This document shows positions 33,834 through 43,921 of a DNA stretch of 64,000 nt, piece by piece. Source of the DNA: Nonomuraea deserti (GTDB lineage Bacteria > Actinomycetota > Actinomycetes > Streptosporangiales > Streptosporangiaceae); contig NZ_SMKO01000011.1 in the NCBI RefSeq assembly GCF_004348685.1, positions 54,581-118,580 of the forward strand, given 5' to 3'. Within the stretch, counting starts at the first letter, position 1; each line of letters opens with the position of its first letter. The notes beneath the pieces were generated by a model. It saw nothing but the letters and a program-made list of their open reading frames with translations. It was not told where the DNA came from and made no database searches. The translations under genes were made by a program, and so were the position numbers.

Positions 33834-34830
33834 AGGGTGACTTTAACGGATCAGAGTGCCGGGGTCCGTGCGGGTCGGAGCAGTGCGGGTCCAGGCCCGG
33901 CATGCCGTGGTCGACCTGGAGCGTGGTGTGGCCGATCTCGAAGCGCTCGTGCAGCAGGCGGGCGAGGCGCGTGCGTACGTCGTGGCAGTCGGAGCCCTCC
34001 GCCACGATCACGTGGGCCGACAGCGTGGGGTAGCCACTCGTCACCGCCCAGACATGCAGGTCGTGCACCTCCTCGACGTCGGGGTCGGCGGCCAGCACGC
34101 CGCCGATCTCGTCGGGGTCGAGCCCGCTCGGCGCCGCCTGCAGCAGCACCCGGCCGGAGTCGCGCAGCAGCCCCCAGCCGGCCTTGAGCATGAGCGCGGC
34201 CACCGCCAGGGCGGCGATCGTGTCGGCCTGGCGAAAGCCGGTCAGCCAGACCACGACACCCGCCACCGCCGTGGCGATGAAGGCGTACATGTCGTTGAGC
34301 ACGTGCTGGAAGGCGCCCTCGACGTTGAGGCTGCGCCGGTCGGCCCTGGACAGCAGCCAGACGGCCAGCGCGTTGACGCCGATGCCCGCCAGCGCGGTGA
34401 ACACGACGACGGGCCCCGACACCTCGGGCGGCTCCATGAGCCTGCGCACGCCCTCGTAGACGAAGTAGGCCACGAGCAGAAGCAGCGTCACGCCGTTGAC
34501 CTGCGCGGAGAGGATCTCGGCCCGCTTCCAGCCGAACGTGTAGGCGCCCCTGGCCGGCCTGGCGGCGATGCGCATCGCGAGCAGGGCCAGCGCGATGGCG
34601 CTCGCGTCGGTCAGCATGTGGGCGGCGTCGGAGATCAGCGCGATCGAGTTGGCGATCACCCCGGCGATCACCTCGACGACCATGTAGCCGACGATGAGCG
34701 CGAGCGCCCCGGCCAGATAACGCCTGTCGGCGTTCGCGCTCAGCGCGTGACCGTGCCCATGACCGTGCCCATGACCCTGCCCCCCATCGGACCCGCGACC
34801 GGCCCCCTGGCCGTGATGATCTCCGCTCAT
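33820..34830 (-). CDS. CDF-family zinc efflux transporter
   Basis: This 336-residue cation diffusion facilitator exports Zn(II) and possibly Co/Cd in exchange for protons. A histidine-rich N-terminus (GHGHGHGHGHALS) precedes six helices. Metal-site residues are in ISDAAHMLTDASAIALA and FQHVLNDMYAF, and the C-terminal cytoplasmic domain contains EVHDLHVWAVTSG. Its ATG overlaps the stop of the ArsR gene (ATGA), so transporter and sensor are cotranscribed. Its 3' end overlaps the start of the protease gene by 14 nt. Confidence 0.93.
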   Translation of the reverse strand: MSGDHHGQGAGRGSDGGQGHGHGHGHGHALSANADRRYLAGALALIVGYMVVEVIAGVIANSIALISDAAHMLTDASAIALALLAMRIAARPARGAYTFGWKRAEILSAQVNGVTLLLLVAYFVYEGVRRLMEPPEVSGPVVVFTALAGIGVNALAVWLLSRADRRSLNVEGAFQHVLNDMYAFIATAVAGVVVWLTGFRQADTIAALAVAALMLKAGWGLLRDSGRVLLQAAPSGLDPDEIGGVLAADPDVEEVHDLHVWAVTSGYPTLSAHVIVAEGSDCHDVRTRLARLLHERFEIGHTTLQVDHGMPGLDPHCSDPHGPRHSDPLKSPYGDP

Positions 34831-35210
34831 CCGGTCTCCTTCAGATGCTCCCGGCTCAGGTCGAGCAGCATGCGGACATGGGCGTCGGCCAGCCGGTAGT
34901 AGATCATCCGTCCGGCCCTGCGGCTGGCGACGATCCCCGCCGTACGCAGCAGGCGCAGCGCGTGGGAGACGGCGGTGTCGGTCACCTCGACGGCGTCGGC
35001 CAGGTCGCACACGCACAGCTCCCCCGCCTCCAGCAGGGCGTAGAGCAACCGGGCCCGTGTCGGGTCTCCGAGCAGGCGGAACAACTCGGCCAGCCGGGTG
35101 GCCTCTTCCGGCGTCACGAGCCGGTCGCGGGTGGCCGCGACCCTGGCGGCGTCCGGCTCCTGCACCGCGCAGCCGTCCAGACCCGTGATAACACCTGAAG
35201 AGCTATTCAT
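34827..35210 (-). CDS. Zinc-responsive ArsR/SmtB repressor
   Basis: This 127-residue winged-helix repressor probably senses zinc and controls the CDF gene. The recognition helix is in TDTAVSHALRLLRTAG. The C-terminal helix DAHVRMLLDLSREHLKE places Asp, His, His and Glu at offsets 0, 2, 13 and 16, exactly the alpha-5 site of SmtB and CzrA. ELCVCDLA could add an alpha-3 thiolate site. ATG 35210 coincides with the predicted transcription start, so the mRNA is probably leaderless. Confidence 0.9.
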   Translation of the reverse strand: MNSSSGVITGLDGCAVQEPDAARVAATRDRLVTPEEATRLAELFRLLGDPTRARLLYALLEAGELCVCDLADAVEVTDTAVSHALRLLRTAGIVASRRAGRMIYYRLADAHVRMLLDLSREHLKETG

Positions 35211-35216
35211 ATGTGC

Positions 35217-35246
35217 ACTATAAGGAGCAAGGAGGGCCCGGCGCAA
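35217..35246 (-). promoter_or_regulatory. Promoter of the zinc arsR-CDF operon
   Basis: On the minus strand TTGCGC (35246-35241) and TATAGT (35222-35217) are 18 bp apart. The predicted start of transcription is the A of the arsR ATG at 35210. The AT-rich bases around it (tattcatatgtgcactata, plus strand) may hold the repressor operator. Confidence 0.6.
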
Positions 35247-35261
35247 CGGCCGGGCGGAGGG

Positions 35262-36206
35262 TCAGGCGAGCAGCGGGTCGATCGCGACCGCGAGGAAGAG
35301 CAGCGCCAGGTAGGCGTTGGACCAGTGGAAGAACCGCATCGGGCGCAGGGCGACACCGCTCTTGCCGGCGTTGAGCCGGGCCAGCAGGCGGTGCACCTCC
35401 CACAGGCACACGGCGCCGAGCACGGCCGCCACGACGGGGTAGAACAGCGTGGTGCCGGCCACCGGCCACAGCGCCAGCGAGCACAGCACGGTCGCCCACG
35501 TGTAGGCGATGGACTCCAGGACGACCCGCCGCTCGGTGGCCACGACCGGCAGCATCGGCACCTTGGCCGCCGCGTAGTCCTCCTTGTAGCGCATGGCCAG
35601 CGTCCAGGTGTGCGGCGGCGTCCAGAAGAACACCACCCCGAACAGCACCAGCGGCGCCCAGGCGAGCCGGTCGGTGATGCCCGCCCAGCCGATCATCACC
35701 GGCATGCAGCCCGCGATGCCGCCCCACACGATGTTCTGGGCGGTGCGCCGCTTGAGGATCATCGAGTAGACCAGCACGTAGAACAGGATCGCGCCGGTGG
35801 ACAGCAGGGCGGCCAGCGCGTTGGTGGTGAGCCACAGGCCCAGGGTGGAGAGCACGCCGAGCACGATGCCGAAGACGAGCGCCGCGCGCGGCGACACCTG
35901 GTGCCTGGCCAGCGGCCTGCGGCGGGTGCGGCGCATCTTCTGGTCGATGTCACGGTCGACGTAGCAGTTGAGCGCGTTGGCGCTGCCGGCCGACAGGGTG
36001 CCGAACACCATGACGGCGACGGACGTCCACAGCGGCGGCAGCCCGCCCGCGGCGAGGAACATCACGGGCAGCGTCGTGATCAGCAGCAGCTCGATGATCC
36101 GCGGCTTGGTGAGCGCGATGTAGGCCTTGACGATCATGCCGATCGAACGCGGCTCGCCCACCTTCGGGGACGGGGCCGTCGCCTGCCTGTTGGTGAGCAC
36201 CGTCAA
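35262..36206 (-). CDS. ctaB: Protoheme IX farnesyltransferase (heme O synthase)
   Basis: CtaB attaches farnesyl to heme B to give heme O, the substrate of CtaA. The 314-residue UbiA-family membrane protein has the first aspartate-rich motif in [20 protein letters not shown] and the second in [15 protein letters not shown], with [10 protein letters not shown] between. TTG 36206 has GGAAG at 4 nt; GTG 36200 (10 nt) is equally plausible. It is divergent from the tkt operon. Confidence 0.95.
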   Translation of the reverse strand: MTVLTNRQATAPSPKVGEPRSIGMIVKAYIALTKPRIIELLLITTLPVMFLAAGGLPPLWTSVAVMVFGTLSAGSANALNCYVDRDIDQKMRRTRRRPLARHQVSPRAALVFGIVLGVLSTLGLWLTTNALAALLSTGAILFYVLVYSMILKRRTAQNIVWGGIAGCMPVMIGWAGITDRLAWAPLVLFGVVFFWTPPHTWTLAMRYKEDYAAAKVPMLPVVATERRVVLESIAYTWATVLCSLALWPVAGTTLFYPVVAAVLGAVCLWEVHRLLARLNAGKSGVALRPMRFFHWSNAYLALLFLAVAIDPLLA

Positions 36207-36371
36207 GGCGCTTCCAGCCTGTGCGGGGTCAACGCGTAACCTCTGATTAGAGCGGATCCATGGGTGGGCGCCGTGACGCCTCTGCGAACAACCAAACTGT
36301 AGTCGCAGGGTCGGCCGGTCCGGCCAATGGGGGGCTTGCGCCCCATGTGGGACGCCGGAGTGGAACGGGAA

Positions 36372-36399
36372 TTGATCGTCGCCTCCACTCGGTTAGGGT
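36372..36399 (+). promoter_or_regulatory. Candidate promoter of the pentose-phosphate operon
   Basis: TTGATC (36372-36377) and TAGGGT (36394-36399) are 16 bp apart, about 64 bp before tkt. The hexamers fit actinobacterial housekeeping promoters; the spacing is slightly short. Confidence 0.45.
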
Positions 36400-36462
36400 C
36401 CCTGTGGGCGGGATAGCCAAACCGGCGTGACCAAAGACAACTAGATTCCGGAGATCGAGCAC

Positions 36463-38571
36463 TTGAGCACCGAACTCGTGCCAGCCCTCGAATGGACCGA
36501 CCTCGACAAGAAGGCCGTCGACGTCGTTCGAGCCCTGGCGATGGACGCAGTGGAGAAGGCGGGCTCGGGTCATCCCGGCACCGCCATGAGCCTGGCCCCC
36601 GCCGCATACCTGCTTTTCCAGCGCGTGATGCGCCACGATCCGACCGATCCCGGATGGATCGGGCGCGACCGCTTCGTGCTGTCGTGCGGCCACACCAGTC
36701 TGACGCTCTACATCCAGCTCTTCCTTTCCGGCTACGGCCTGTCGCTCGACGACCTCAGGCGGCTGCGCCAATGGGACAGCCTCACGCCCGGTCACCCCGA
36801 GCACGGCCACACGGCCGGCGTCGAGACCACGACGGGTCCGCTCGGCCAGGGTCTGGGCAACGCGGTCGGCATGGCGATGGCGGCCCGCCGCGAGCGCGGC
36901 CTGTTCGACCCCGGCGCCGAGCCGGGCGTCTCGCCGTTCGACCACCACATCTGGTGCCTGGTCAGCGACGGCGACATCGAGGAGGGCATCAGCCACGAGG
37001 CCAGCTCGCTCGCCGGCCACCAGAAGCTGGGCAACCTCATCGTCATCTGGGACGACAACCAGATCTCCATCGAGGACGACACGCTCATCGCCAAGTCGGA
37101 GGACGTCGTCGCCCGCTACGACGCCTACGGCTGGCACACCCAGAGCGTCGACTGGACCGAGAACGGCGACTACGCCGAGGACGTCCAGGCGCTCTACGAC
37201 GCGCTGCAGGCGGCCAGGTCCGAGACCGGCCGGCCGTCGTTCATCCGGCTGCGCACCATCATCGGCTGGCCCGCGCCCAACAAGCGGAACACCGGCAAGA
37301 TCCACGGCTCGGCCCTGGGCGAGGCGGAGGTAGCCGCCACCAAGGAAGTCCTCGGCATGGACCCCGCCAAGAGCTTCGACGTGCCCGACGAGGTGCTCAA
37401 GCACGCCCGCGCGGTCGCCCAGCGCGGCCGCACCGCCCATGCCGAGTGGGAGAAGGGCTACGCGGAGTGGCGGCAGGCCAACGCCGAGCGGGCCGAGGAG
37501 CTCGACCGCATCTCCCAGCGCCAGCTGCCCAACGGCTGGGCGCGGGCGCTGCCGTCGTTCGAGGCGGGCGCCTCGATGGCCACCCGCAAGGCCTCCGGCG
37601 AGGTGCTCAACGCGCTGGCGCCGGTGCTGCCCGAGCTGTGGGGCGGCTCGGCCGACCTGGCCGAGTCGAACAACACCACCATGAAGGGCGAGCCGTCCTT
37701 CATCCCCGAGGAATACCAGACCAAGGAGTTCCCGGGTAACCGCTACGGCCGCACGCTGCACTTCGGCATCCGCGAGCACGCCATGGGCGCCATTCTCAAC
37801 GGCATCGCCCTGCACGGCGGCACTCGCCCCTACGGCGGCACGTTCCTGGTCTTCTCCGACTACATGCGGCCGGCGGTGCGCCTGGCCGCCCTGATGAAGC
37901 TGCCGGTCACCTACGTCTGGACGCACGACTCCATCGGCCTGGGCGAGGACGGCCCCACGCACCAGCCGATCGAGCACCTGTGGGCGCTGCGCGCGATCCC
38001 CGGCCTCGACGTGGTCCGCCCGGCCGACGCCAACGAGACCGCGTACGCGTGGAAGGCGGTGCTCCAGCACACCGACCGGCCCGCTGCCCTGGCCCTGACC
38101 AGGCAGAACCTGCCCGTCTTCGAGGGCACCAGCGCCGAGGGCGTGGCCAAGGGCGGCTACGTCCTGCGCGAGGCCTCCGACGGCCAGCCGCGGGTCCTGC
38201 TCATCGCCACGGGCAGCGAGGTGGAGATCGCGGTGAACGCCCGCGACCTGCTGGAGGCGCAGGGCATCCCGACGCGCGTGGTGTCGATGCCGTGTGTCGA
38301 ATGGTTCAACGGGCAGGACATCGCATACAAGCAGACGGTCCTGCCTGCGTCGATCCGGGCTCGGGTCGCGGTCGAGGCGGGCGTCGCCCTCGGCTGGCAC
38401 CAGTTCGTCGGCGAGTGCGGCGAGGTCGTCGGCCTCGAACACTTCGGCGCGTCGGCCCCGTACAGGACCGTGTACGAGCAGTTCGGGCTGACGGCGGAAC
38501 GCGTGGCCGCGGCGGCACATGCGAGCCTGGCCAAGCTCGGTCAGGAAAAGGGCGAGACGACGGGAAACTGA
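36463..38571 (+). CDS. tkt: Transketolase
   Basis: Transketolase moves two-carbon units between sugar phosphates, using thiamine diphosphate. The 702-residue protein has [14 protein letters not shown], the ThDP motif GDGDIEEG with [11 protein letters not shown], and the conserved [16 protein letters not shown] 36463 is the likely start, with GGAG about 9 nt upstream; GTG 36478 is possible. It opens the operon tkt-tal-pgi-zwf-opcA-pgl. Confidence 0.96.
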   Translation: MSTELVPALEWTDLDKKAVDVVRALAMDAVEKAGSGHPGTAMSLAPAAYLLFQRVMRHDPTDPGWIGRDRFVLSCGHTSLTLYIQLFLSGYGLSLDDLRRLRQWDSLTPGHPEHGHTAGVETTTGPLGQGLGNAVGMAMAARRERGLFDPGAEPGVSPFDHHIWCLVSDGDIEEGISHEASSLAGHQKLGNLIVIWDDNQISIEDDTLIAKSEDVVARYDAYGWHTQSVDWTENGDYAEDVQALYDALQAARSETGRPSFIRLRTIIGWPAPNKRNTGKIHGSALGEAEVAATKEVLGMDPAKSFDVPDEVLKHARAVAQRGRTAHAEWEKGYAEWRQANAERAEELDRISQRQLPNGWARALPSFEAGASMATRKASGEVLNALAPVLPELWGGSADLAESNNTTMKGEPSFIPEEYQTKEFPGNRYGRTLHFGIREHAMGAILNGIALHGGTRPYGGTFLVFSDYMRPAVRLAALMKLPVTYVWTHDSIGLGEDGPTHQPIEHLWALRAIPGLDVVRPADANETAYAWKAVLQHTDRPAALALTRQNLPVFEGTSAEGVAKGGYVLREASDGQPRVLLIATGSEVEIAVNARDLLEAQGIPTRVVSMPCVEWFNGQDIAYKQTVLPASIRARVAVEAGVALGWHQFVGECGEVVGLEHFGASAPYRTVYEQFGLTAERVAAAAHASLAKLGQEKGETTGN

Positions 38572-38577
38572 ACGAAG

Positions 38578-39669
38578 ATGACTGAGATCCTGAACAAGCT
38601 GTCCGGCCAGGGCGTCGCCATCTGGCTCGACGACATCAGCCGCGAGCGCCTGCGCACCGGCAACCTGGAGCAGCTGATCCGCGAGAAGAACGTCGTCGGG
38701 GTGACCTCCAACCCGACGATCTTCGCCAACGCGCTCAGCAAGGGCGACGCGTACAACGCCCAGCTGCACGACCTCGCCGTACGCGGCGTCGACGTGGGCG
38801 AGGCCGTACGCGCCATCACCTCCTACGACATCCGCTGGGCCGCGGACGTGCTGCGTCCCGTCTACGACGCCACCGGCGGCGTGGACGGCCGGGTGTCGCT
38901 CGAAGTCGACCCGCGCCTGGCCCGCGAGAGCGAGAAGACCGTGGCCGAGGCGCGGGCGTTGTGGTGGCTGGTCGACCGGCCCAACCTGTTCATCAAGATC
39001 CCGTCGACGGTGGAGGGGCTGCCCGCGATCACGCAGGCGCTGTCGGAGGGCATCAGCGTCAACGTCACGCTGATCTTCTCCCTCGAGCGTTACCGCGCGG
39101 TCATGGACGCCTGGCTGGCCGGTCTGGAGGCGGCGCAGGCCAAGGGCCTCGACCTCAGCAAGATCGATTCGGTGGCGTCGTTCTTCGTCAGCCGGGTCGA
39201 CACCGAGATCGACAAGCGGCTCGACAAGCTCGGCAAGCCCGAGCTCAAGGGCAAGGCGGGCGTGGCCAACGCGCGCCTGGCGTACGCGGCGTTCGAGGAC
39301 GTGATGAACTCCGAGCGCTGGCAGCGGCTGCGCGCCGCGGGCGCCCGCCCGCAGCGGCCGCTGTGGGCCTCGACCGGCGTGAAGAACCCCGAATACTCCG
39401 ACACCCTCTACGTCGACCAGCTCGTCGTCCCCGGCACCGTCAACACGATGCCGGAGAAGACGCTCGACGCGACGGCCGACCACGCCAACATCTCGGGCGA
39501 CACCGTGCGGCCCTTCTACGAGCAGGCCTGGAACACCATGGCCGCGCTCAAGGAGGCCGGCGTCGACTACGACGACGTGGTGAAGGTCCTGGAGGACGAG
39601 GGCGTCGACAAGTTCGAGGCATCCTGGAACGAGCTGCTCGAGAGCGTCACCAAGAACCTGGTCCCGTGA
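38578..39669 (+). CDS. tal: Transaldolase
   Basis: Transaldolase transfers dihydroxyacetone units from sedoheptulose 7-phosphate. The 363-residue length and [18 protein letters not shown] mark the actinobacterial/cyanobacterial subfamily. The Schiff-base lysine is in [14 protein letters not shown]. It starts 6 nt after tkt, and its stop shares a base with the pgi start (TGATG). Confidence 0.96.
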   Translation: MTEILNKLSGQGVAIWLDDISRERLRTGNLEQLIREKNVVGVTSNPTIFANALSKGDAYNAQLHDLAVRGVDVGEAVRAITSYDIRWAADVLRPVYDATGGVDGRVSLEVDPRLARESEKTVAEARALWWLVDRPNLFIKIPSTVEGLPAITQALSEGISVNVTLIFSLERYRAVMDAWLAGLEAAQAKGLDLSKIDSVASFFVSRVDTEIDKRLDKLGKPELKGKAGVANARLAYAAFEDVMNSERWQRLRAAGARPQRPLWASTGVKNPEYSDTLYVDQLVVPGTVNTMPEKTLDATADHANISGDTVRPFYEQAWNTMAALKEAGVDYDDVVKVLEDEGVDKFEASWNELLESVTKNLVP

Positions 39670-41282
39670 TGGAGGTCTCCTGCCGCGACGAGGGGGTGGC
39701 GTCCGCCGCCGCCTCCTTCGCGGGGCGCCTCGTCGCCGGCGGCGTGCCCGCGCGGCTCGCCGCCGGCGACCCCACGTTGTGGGGTGAGGACGCCGAAGCG
39801 GGAGCGCCGGCCGGCCCCCGCCGGCCGGCGCCGTCCCGCACCTCGCGCGAGCTGCTGCCCGAGCTGGGCAGGCTCGCCGAGCGAGCGCGCGCGCAGGGAC
39901 TGACGAACGTGGTGCTGGCGGGGGCGGGCGGCTCGCCCGCCGCCGCCGAGGTGATCTGCGACACCGACGACGTGCCGCTCACGGTGCTCGACACGACCGA
40001 TCCCGGGCAGGTGCTGCGCGCGCTCGCCGAGCCTCCGGACGCCACGATCGTGGTCGTGGCCGACGCGGACGGCTCGGCCCTGGAGACCGGCTGCCTGCTG
40101 CGGATCTACGAGCGATACTTCACCGACGCGGGCATCGCGCCGGCCGAGCGCATCGTGGTCGTCACCGCGCCGGGCTCGCCGCTGGAGCGGCGCGCGCGTG
40201 AGAGCGGCCACCAGGTGGTGCCGGCCGCCCCCGGCGCGGGCGGCCGTGCTCCGGCGCTGTCGGCGTACACGCTGGTGGCCTGCGCGCTGGCGGGCGCCCG
40301 CGTGGAGCGGCTGCTCGACGACGCCGAGCAGGCCCTCCCGCTGCTGTCCCTCGACACCGGCAACCCCGGGCTCGACCTGGGGGCGGCGCTCGGCGGCGCG
40401 GCGCTGGGCGGGCGCGACAAGCTGCTGCTCGAAGACCAGCTCTCGGCCATCGCCGGGCTGCCCGGCTGGATCGAGGAGCTGGTCGCGGGGGCCACCGGCA
40501 AGCGGGGCAGGGGCATCCTCCCCGTCGTCGGCGCCGATCCCGGCCGCGGCGGCGACGAACTGGTCGTCGCCATCGAGTCCGACGTCGGCGACGTACGCGT
40601 CGACGGACCCCTCGGCGCGCAGTTCCCGGTGTGGGAGTACGCCGCCGCCGTCGCCGGGCTGGCGCTGGACGTCGACCCGTTCGACCGGCCCGACGAGGCC
40701 GGCGCGCGCGACAACACCGTCGCGCTGCTGGCCCTGCCCGACCTGCCGACCGGCGCTCCCGCGTTCACCGACGGCCCCGTCGAGGTGTACGGCGGGGTCA
40801 CGGCCAAGGACCTGCCCGGGCTGTTCGCGGAGCTGCTGCGCACCGTTCCGGCCGGCGGATACCTGTCGATCATGGCCTATCTCGACCGGCTGGCCGCGTT
40901 CGACGCTCCGGTGCCCGACGGGGCCGACTTCGAGCAGATGACCGACGCCTGGATGATGGCCGACGCGGCGACGCTGCGGGCGCTGCTCGCGTTGCGTACC
41001 GACCGGCCGGTGACCTTCGGCTGGGGCCCGCGCTGTCTGCACTCGACCGGCCAGTATCACAAGGGCGGCCCCCAGAACGGCGTGTTCCTGCTGATCACGG
41101 GGGCGGTGGCCGAGGACGTCGCGGTCCCCGGGCGGCCGTACACCCTGGGCCGGCTCCAGCTGGCGCAGGCTCTCGGCGATCTCGGCGCCGTGGAGACCCG
41201 CGGGCGTCCCGCCGTACGCCTGCATCTGACCGACCGCGCGGCGGGAGTCGCGCACCTGCTCGCAGCCGCACAGGAGGCTTGA
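39669..41282 (+). CDS. pgi: Glucose-6-phosphate isomerase
   Basis: This protein interconverts glucose 6-phosphate and fructose 6-phosphate, linking glycolysis to the pentose phosphate route. The 537-residue protein is a divergent SIS-domain form of the type found in actinomycete pentose-phosphate operons. Segments such as NVVLAGAGGSPAAAEVI (first SIS phosphate loop) and PRCLHSTGQYHKGGPQNGVF near the C-terminus support the call. The start overlaps tal by one base. Confidence 0.9.
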   Translation: MEVSCRDEGVASAAASFAGRLVAGGVPARLAAGDPTLWGEDAEAGAPAGPRRPAPSRTSRELLPELGRLAERARAQGLTNVVLAGAGGSPAAAEVICDTDDVPLTVLDTTDPGQVLRALAEPPDATIVVVADADGSALETGCLLRIYERYFTDAGIAPAERIVVVTAPGSPLERRARESGHQVVPAAPGAGGRAPALSAYTLVACALAGARVERLLDDAEQALPLLSLDTGNPGLDLGAALGGAALGGRDKLLLEDQLSAIAGLPGWIEELVAGATGKRGRGILPVVGADPGRGGDELVVAIESDVGDVRVDGPLGAQFPVWEYAAAVAGLALDVDPFDRPDEAGARDNTVALLALPDLPTGAPAFTDGPVEVYGGVTAKDLPGLFAELLRTVPAGGYLSIMAYLDRLAAFDAPVPDGADFEQMTDAWMMADAATLRALLALRTDRPVTFGWGPRCLHSTGQYHKGGPQNGVFLLITGAVAEDVAVPGRPYTLGRLQLAQALGDLGAVETRGRPAVRLHLTDRAAGVAHLLAAAQEA

Positions 41283-41283
41283 G

Positions 41284-42885
41284 ATGACAGACCCGGCAGC
41301 ACCCGCGGAGGAGGCCGCCACGGTGGCAACCTCGGCCGCGGGCACCTCCACCACCATGGAAGTCCTGGCGGCCAACCCGCTGCGCGACCCGCGTGACAAG
41401 CGGCTGCCGCGGGTGGCAGGACCGTGCGTGATGGTGTTGTTCGGCGTGACAGGCGACCTGGCCAAGCGCAAGCTGCTGCCGGCGATCTACGACCTGGGGA
41501 ACCGAGGGCTGCTGCCGCCCGGCTTCTCGCTGGTCGGGTTCGCCAGGCGCGACTGGAAGGACCAGGACTTCGCCCAGCTGACGCACGACGCCGTCAAGGC
41601 ACACGCCAGGACGCCCTTCCGCGAGGAGGTCTGGAAGCAGCTCCGTGAGGGCATCCACTTCGTGCCCGGCGAGTTCAACGACGACGGGGCGTTCGACGCG
41701 CTGGCCATGGCCTTGAACGAGATCGACGAGACACGGGGCACCGGGGGAAACTACGCGTTCTACCTGTCGGTGCCGCCGAAGTTCTTTCCCGTGGTGGTCG
41801 AGCAGCTCAAGCGGACGGGGCTGTCCGACGCGCCCGAGGGCTCGTGGCGGCGGGTGGTTATCGAGAAGCCGTTCGGTCACGACCTGCGCTCGGCGCACGA
41901 GCTGAACGAGATCACCACCTCCGCGTTCCCGGAGAGCTCGATCTTCCGGATCGACCACTACCTGGGCAAGGAGACCGTCCAGAACATCATGGCGCTGCGG
42001 TTCGCCAACAACCTCTACGAGCCCATCTGGAACCGCAGCTTCGTCGACCACGTGCAGATCACGATGGCCGAGGACATCGGCATCGGAGGGCGGGCCGGCT
42101 ACTACGACGGCATCGGCGCCGCCCGCGACGTGATCCAGAACCACCTGCTCCAGCTGCTCGCGCTGGTCGCGATGGAGGACCCGACCTCGTTCGACGCCTC
42201 CGCGCTGCGCCGGGAGAAGGAGAAGGTGCTCAAGGCCGTGCGGCTGCCCGCCGATCTCGGGCTCAACACCGCGCGCGGACAATACCTGGCGGGCTGGCAG
42301 GGCGGCGAGAAGGTCGTCGGCTACCTCCAGGAGGACGGCATCTCGTCAGCGTCCACCACGGAGACGTACGCCGCCATCAAGCTGGAGATCGCCAACCGGC
42401 GGTGGGCGGGCGTGCCGTTCTACCTGCGCACCGGCAAGCGCCTGGGCCGCCGGGTGACGGAGGTCGCCGTGGTGTTCCAGCGGGCGCCGCACCTGCCCTT
42501 CAGCGCCGACGACACCGAGATCCTCGGCCACAACGCGCTCGTCATCAGGGTCCAGCCGGACGAGGGCATCACCGTCAGGTTCGGCAGCAAGGTGCCGGGC
42601 ACGGCCATGGAGGTGCGCGACGTCTCCATGGACTTCGCCTACGGCGAGTCGTTCCTCGAGTCGTCCCCGGAGGCGTACGAACGGCTGCTGCTCGACGTCA
42701 TGATCGGCGATCCGCCGCTCTTCCCGCACCAGCGGGAGGTCGAGCTGTCGTGGAAGATCCTCGACCCGATCGAGGAGTTCTGGGCCACGCAGGGCCAGCC
42801 GGAAGGCTACGAGTCGGGTTCGTGGGGGCCGGAGTCGGCCGACGCGATGATGGCCCGCGACGGCCGCGTCTGGAGGAGGCTCTAG
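41284..42885 (+). CDS. zwf: Glucose-6-phosphate 1-dehydrogenase
   Basis: This enzyme oxidises glucose 6-phosphate to 6-phosphogluconolactone with NADP. The 533-residue protein has the coenzyme motif LFGVTGDLAKRKLLPAIYDL, the catalytic site RIDHYLGKETVQN, and a typical C-terminus LSWKILDPIEEFW. ATG 41284 is one base after the pgi stop. The N-terminal ~40 residues are an alanine/threonine-rich extension of low conservation. Confidence 0.96.
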   Translation: MTDPAAPAEEAATVATSAAGTSTTMEVLAANPLRDPRDKRLPRVAGPCVMVLFGVTGDLAKRKLLPAIYDLGNRGLLPPGFSLVGFARRDWKDQDFAQLTHDAVKAHARTPFREEVWKQLREGIHFVPGEFNDDGAFDALAMALNEIDETRGTGGNYAFYLSVPPKFFPVVVEQLKRTGLSDAPEGSWRRVVIEKPFGHDLRSAHELNEITTSAFPESSIFRIDHYLGKETVQNIMALRFANNLYEPIWNRSFVDHVQITMAEDIGIGGRAGYYDGIGAARDVIQNHLLQLLALVAMEDPTSFDASALRREKEKVLKAVRLPADLGLNTARGQYLAGWQGGEKVVGYLQEDGISSASTTETYAAIKLEIANRRWAGVPFYLRTGKRLGRRVTEVAVVFQRAPHLPFSADDTEILGHNALVIRVQPDEGITVRFGSKVPGTAMEVRDVSMDFAYGESFLESSPEAYERLLLDVMIGDPPLFPHQREVELSWKILDPIEEFWATQGQPEGYESGSWGPESADAMMARDGRVWRRL

Positions 42886-42950
42886 TGAGCGAACGAACCA
42901 TCCGACCCGGCACGGCTGTCGCCGCGAGTTCGACGGAGGAGCGCCCGTGA
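42885..42950 (+). CDS. Possible 21-residue small ORF coupling zwf to opcA
   Basis: A GTG at 42885 shares the last base of the zwf stop and follows an exact GGAGGAGG 5-6 nt upstream. The frame encodes 21 residues (SERTIRPGT near the start) and its TGA overlaps the opcA GTG by 4 nt (GTGA). The ribosome site and both overlaps suggest a translated coupling ORF or leader. The peptide has no recognised relative and could simply be spacer. Confidence 0.4.
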   Translation: MSERTIRPGTAVAASSTEERP

Positions 42951-43861
42951 CGACCTTCATGTTGTCCGACACGACGGCGGGCAGGATCTCGGCGCAGTTC
43001 ATGCACCTGCGCCACCAGATGGGCGCGCCCGCCATCGGCATGGTGCTGACGCTCGTGGTCGTCTGCGAGGAGCGCCACCAGTACGACGCCCTGCGCGCCG
43101 CCACCGAGGCGGCCCGCGAGCACCCCTCCCGCATCATCGTCGTGATCAAGCGGGAGGACGACGAGCCGATCAGGCTCGACGCGGAGCTGCGCATCGGCGA
43201 GTCCACGCCCGGCGAGGTCGTGGTGCTGCGCCTGTACGGCGAGCTCGTCGACCACGCCGACTCCGTGGTCAGCCCGCTGCTGCTGCCCGACACCCCGGTC
43301 GTGGTGTGGTGGCCGGGCGCGGCTCCCGAGGTGCCGTCGAAGGACTCCATCGGAGCTCTGGCGCAGCGGCGCATCACCGACGCCAAGGGCCTGGACGAGG
43401 GCGGCATCCAGTCGCTGGTGACCAGGGCCAAGGGGTACGCCCGCGGCGACACCGACCTGTCGTGGGCCAGGCTGACGCCGTGGCGCAGCCTGCTGGCCGC
43501 CGCGTTCGACCAGCCGGTGGGCCAGGTGCGCGAGGGGGTCGTGGAGAGCTCGAAGGGTCACCCGAGCGCGCCGCTGCTGGCCTCCTGGCTGTCGGAGCGC
43601 CTCGGCGCGCCGATCGAGGTCGCCGACTCGGCGGGCCCCGGCCTGACGTCCGTGCGGCTGAGCCTGGACGGCGGCGAGCTGTCGATCTGCCGGACCGACG
43701 CCCGCCTGGCCACGCTGTCGCGGCCTGGGCAGCCCGACAGGAACGTGGCGCTGGCCCGGCGCCACACCTCCGAGCTGCTGGCCGAGGAGCTGCGCCGGCT
43801 CGACAGCGACGAGGTCTACGAGGCAGCGGTCAAGCACTTCGCCCGCACGTACAAGGGATGA
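42947..43861 (+). CDS. opcA: Glucose-6-phosphate dehydrogenase assembly/activator protein OpcA
   Basis: OpcA binds and activates or stabilises glucose-6-phosphate dehydrogenase in cyanobacteria and actinobacteria. The 304-residue protein has the family features EERHQYDALRAA near residue 40, TPVVVWWPGAAPEVP, and DLSWARLTPWRSLLAAAFD. GTG 42947 follows GGAGGAGC. It lies 61 nt after zwf, as expected for its partner. Confidence 0.93.
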   Translation: MTTFMLSDTTAGRISAQFMHLRHQMGAPAIGMVLTLVVVCEERHQYDALRAATEAAREHPSRIIVVIKREDDEPIRLDAELRIGESTPGEVVVLRLYGELVDHADSVVSPLLLPDTPVVVWWPGAAPEVPSKDSIGALAQRRITDAKGLDEGGIQSLVTRAKGYARGDTDLSWARLTPWRSLLAAAFDQPVGQVREGVVESSKGHPSAPLLASWLSERLGAPIEVADSAGPGLTSVRLSLDGGELSICRTDARLATLSRPGQPDRNVALARRHTSELLAEELRRLDSDEVYEAAVKHFARTYKG

Positions 43862-43869
43862 CTCTCCCT

Positions 43870-43894
43870 CCCCGGGCGGCCCGGCCGTCCGGGG
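43870..43894 (+). terminator. Hairpin between opcA and pgl
   Basis: A 10-bp stem with one G-U pair (43870-43879 with 43885-43894) and a 5-nt loop sits 8 nt after opcA. It may reduce readthrough into pgl rather than end the operon. Confidence 0.45.
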
Positions 43895-43921
43895 CCTCCT
43901 GCTGATCCTGGTGAGAAAGTA

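Noticed and set aside
36247..39483. A 1078-codon open frame antisense to tkt and tal
   Set aside because: It is a GC-bias shadow: Arg/Gly/Asp/Val-rich without domains, while the plus strand encodes clear transketolase and transaldolase.
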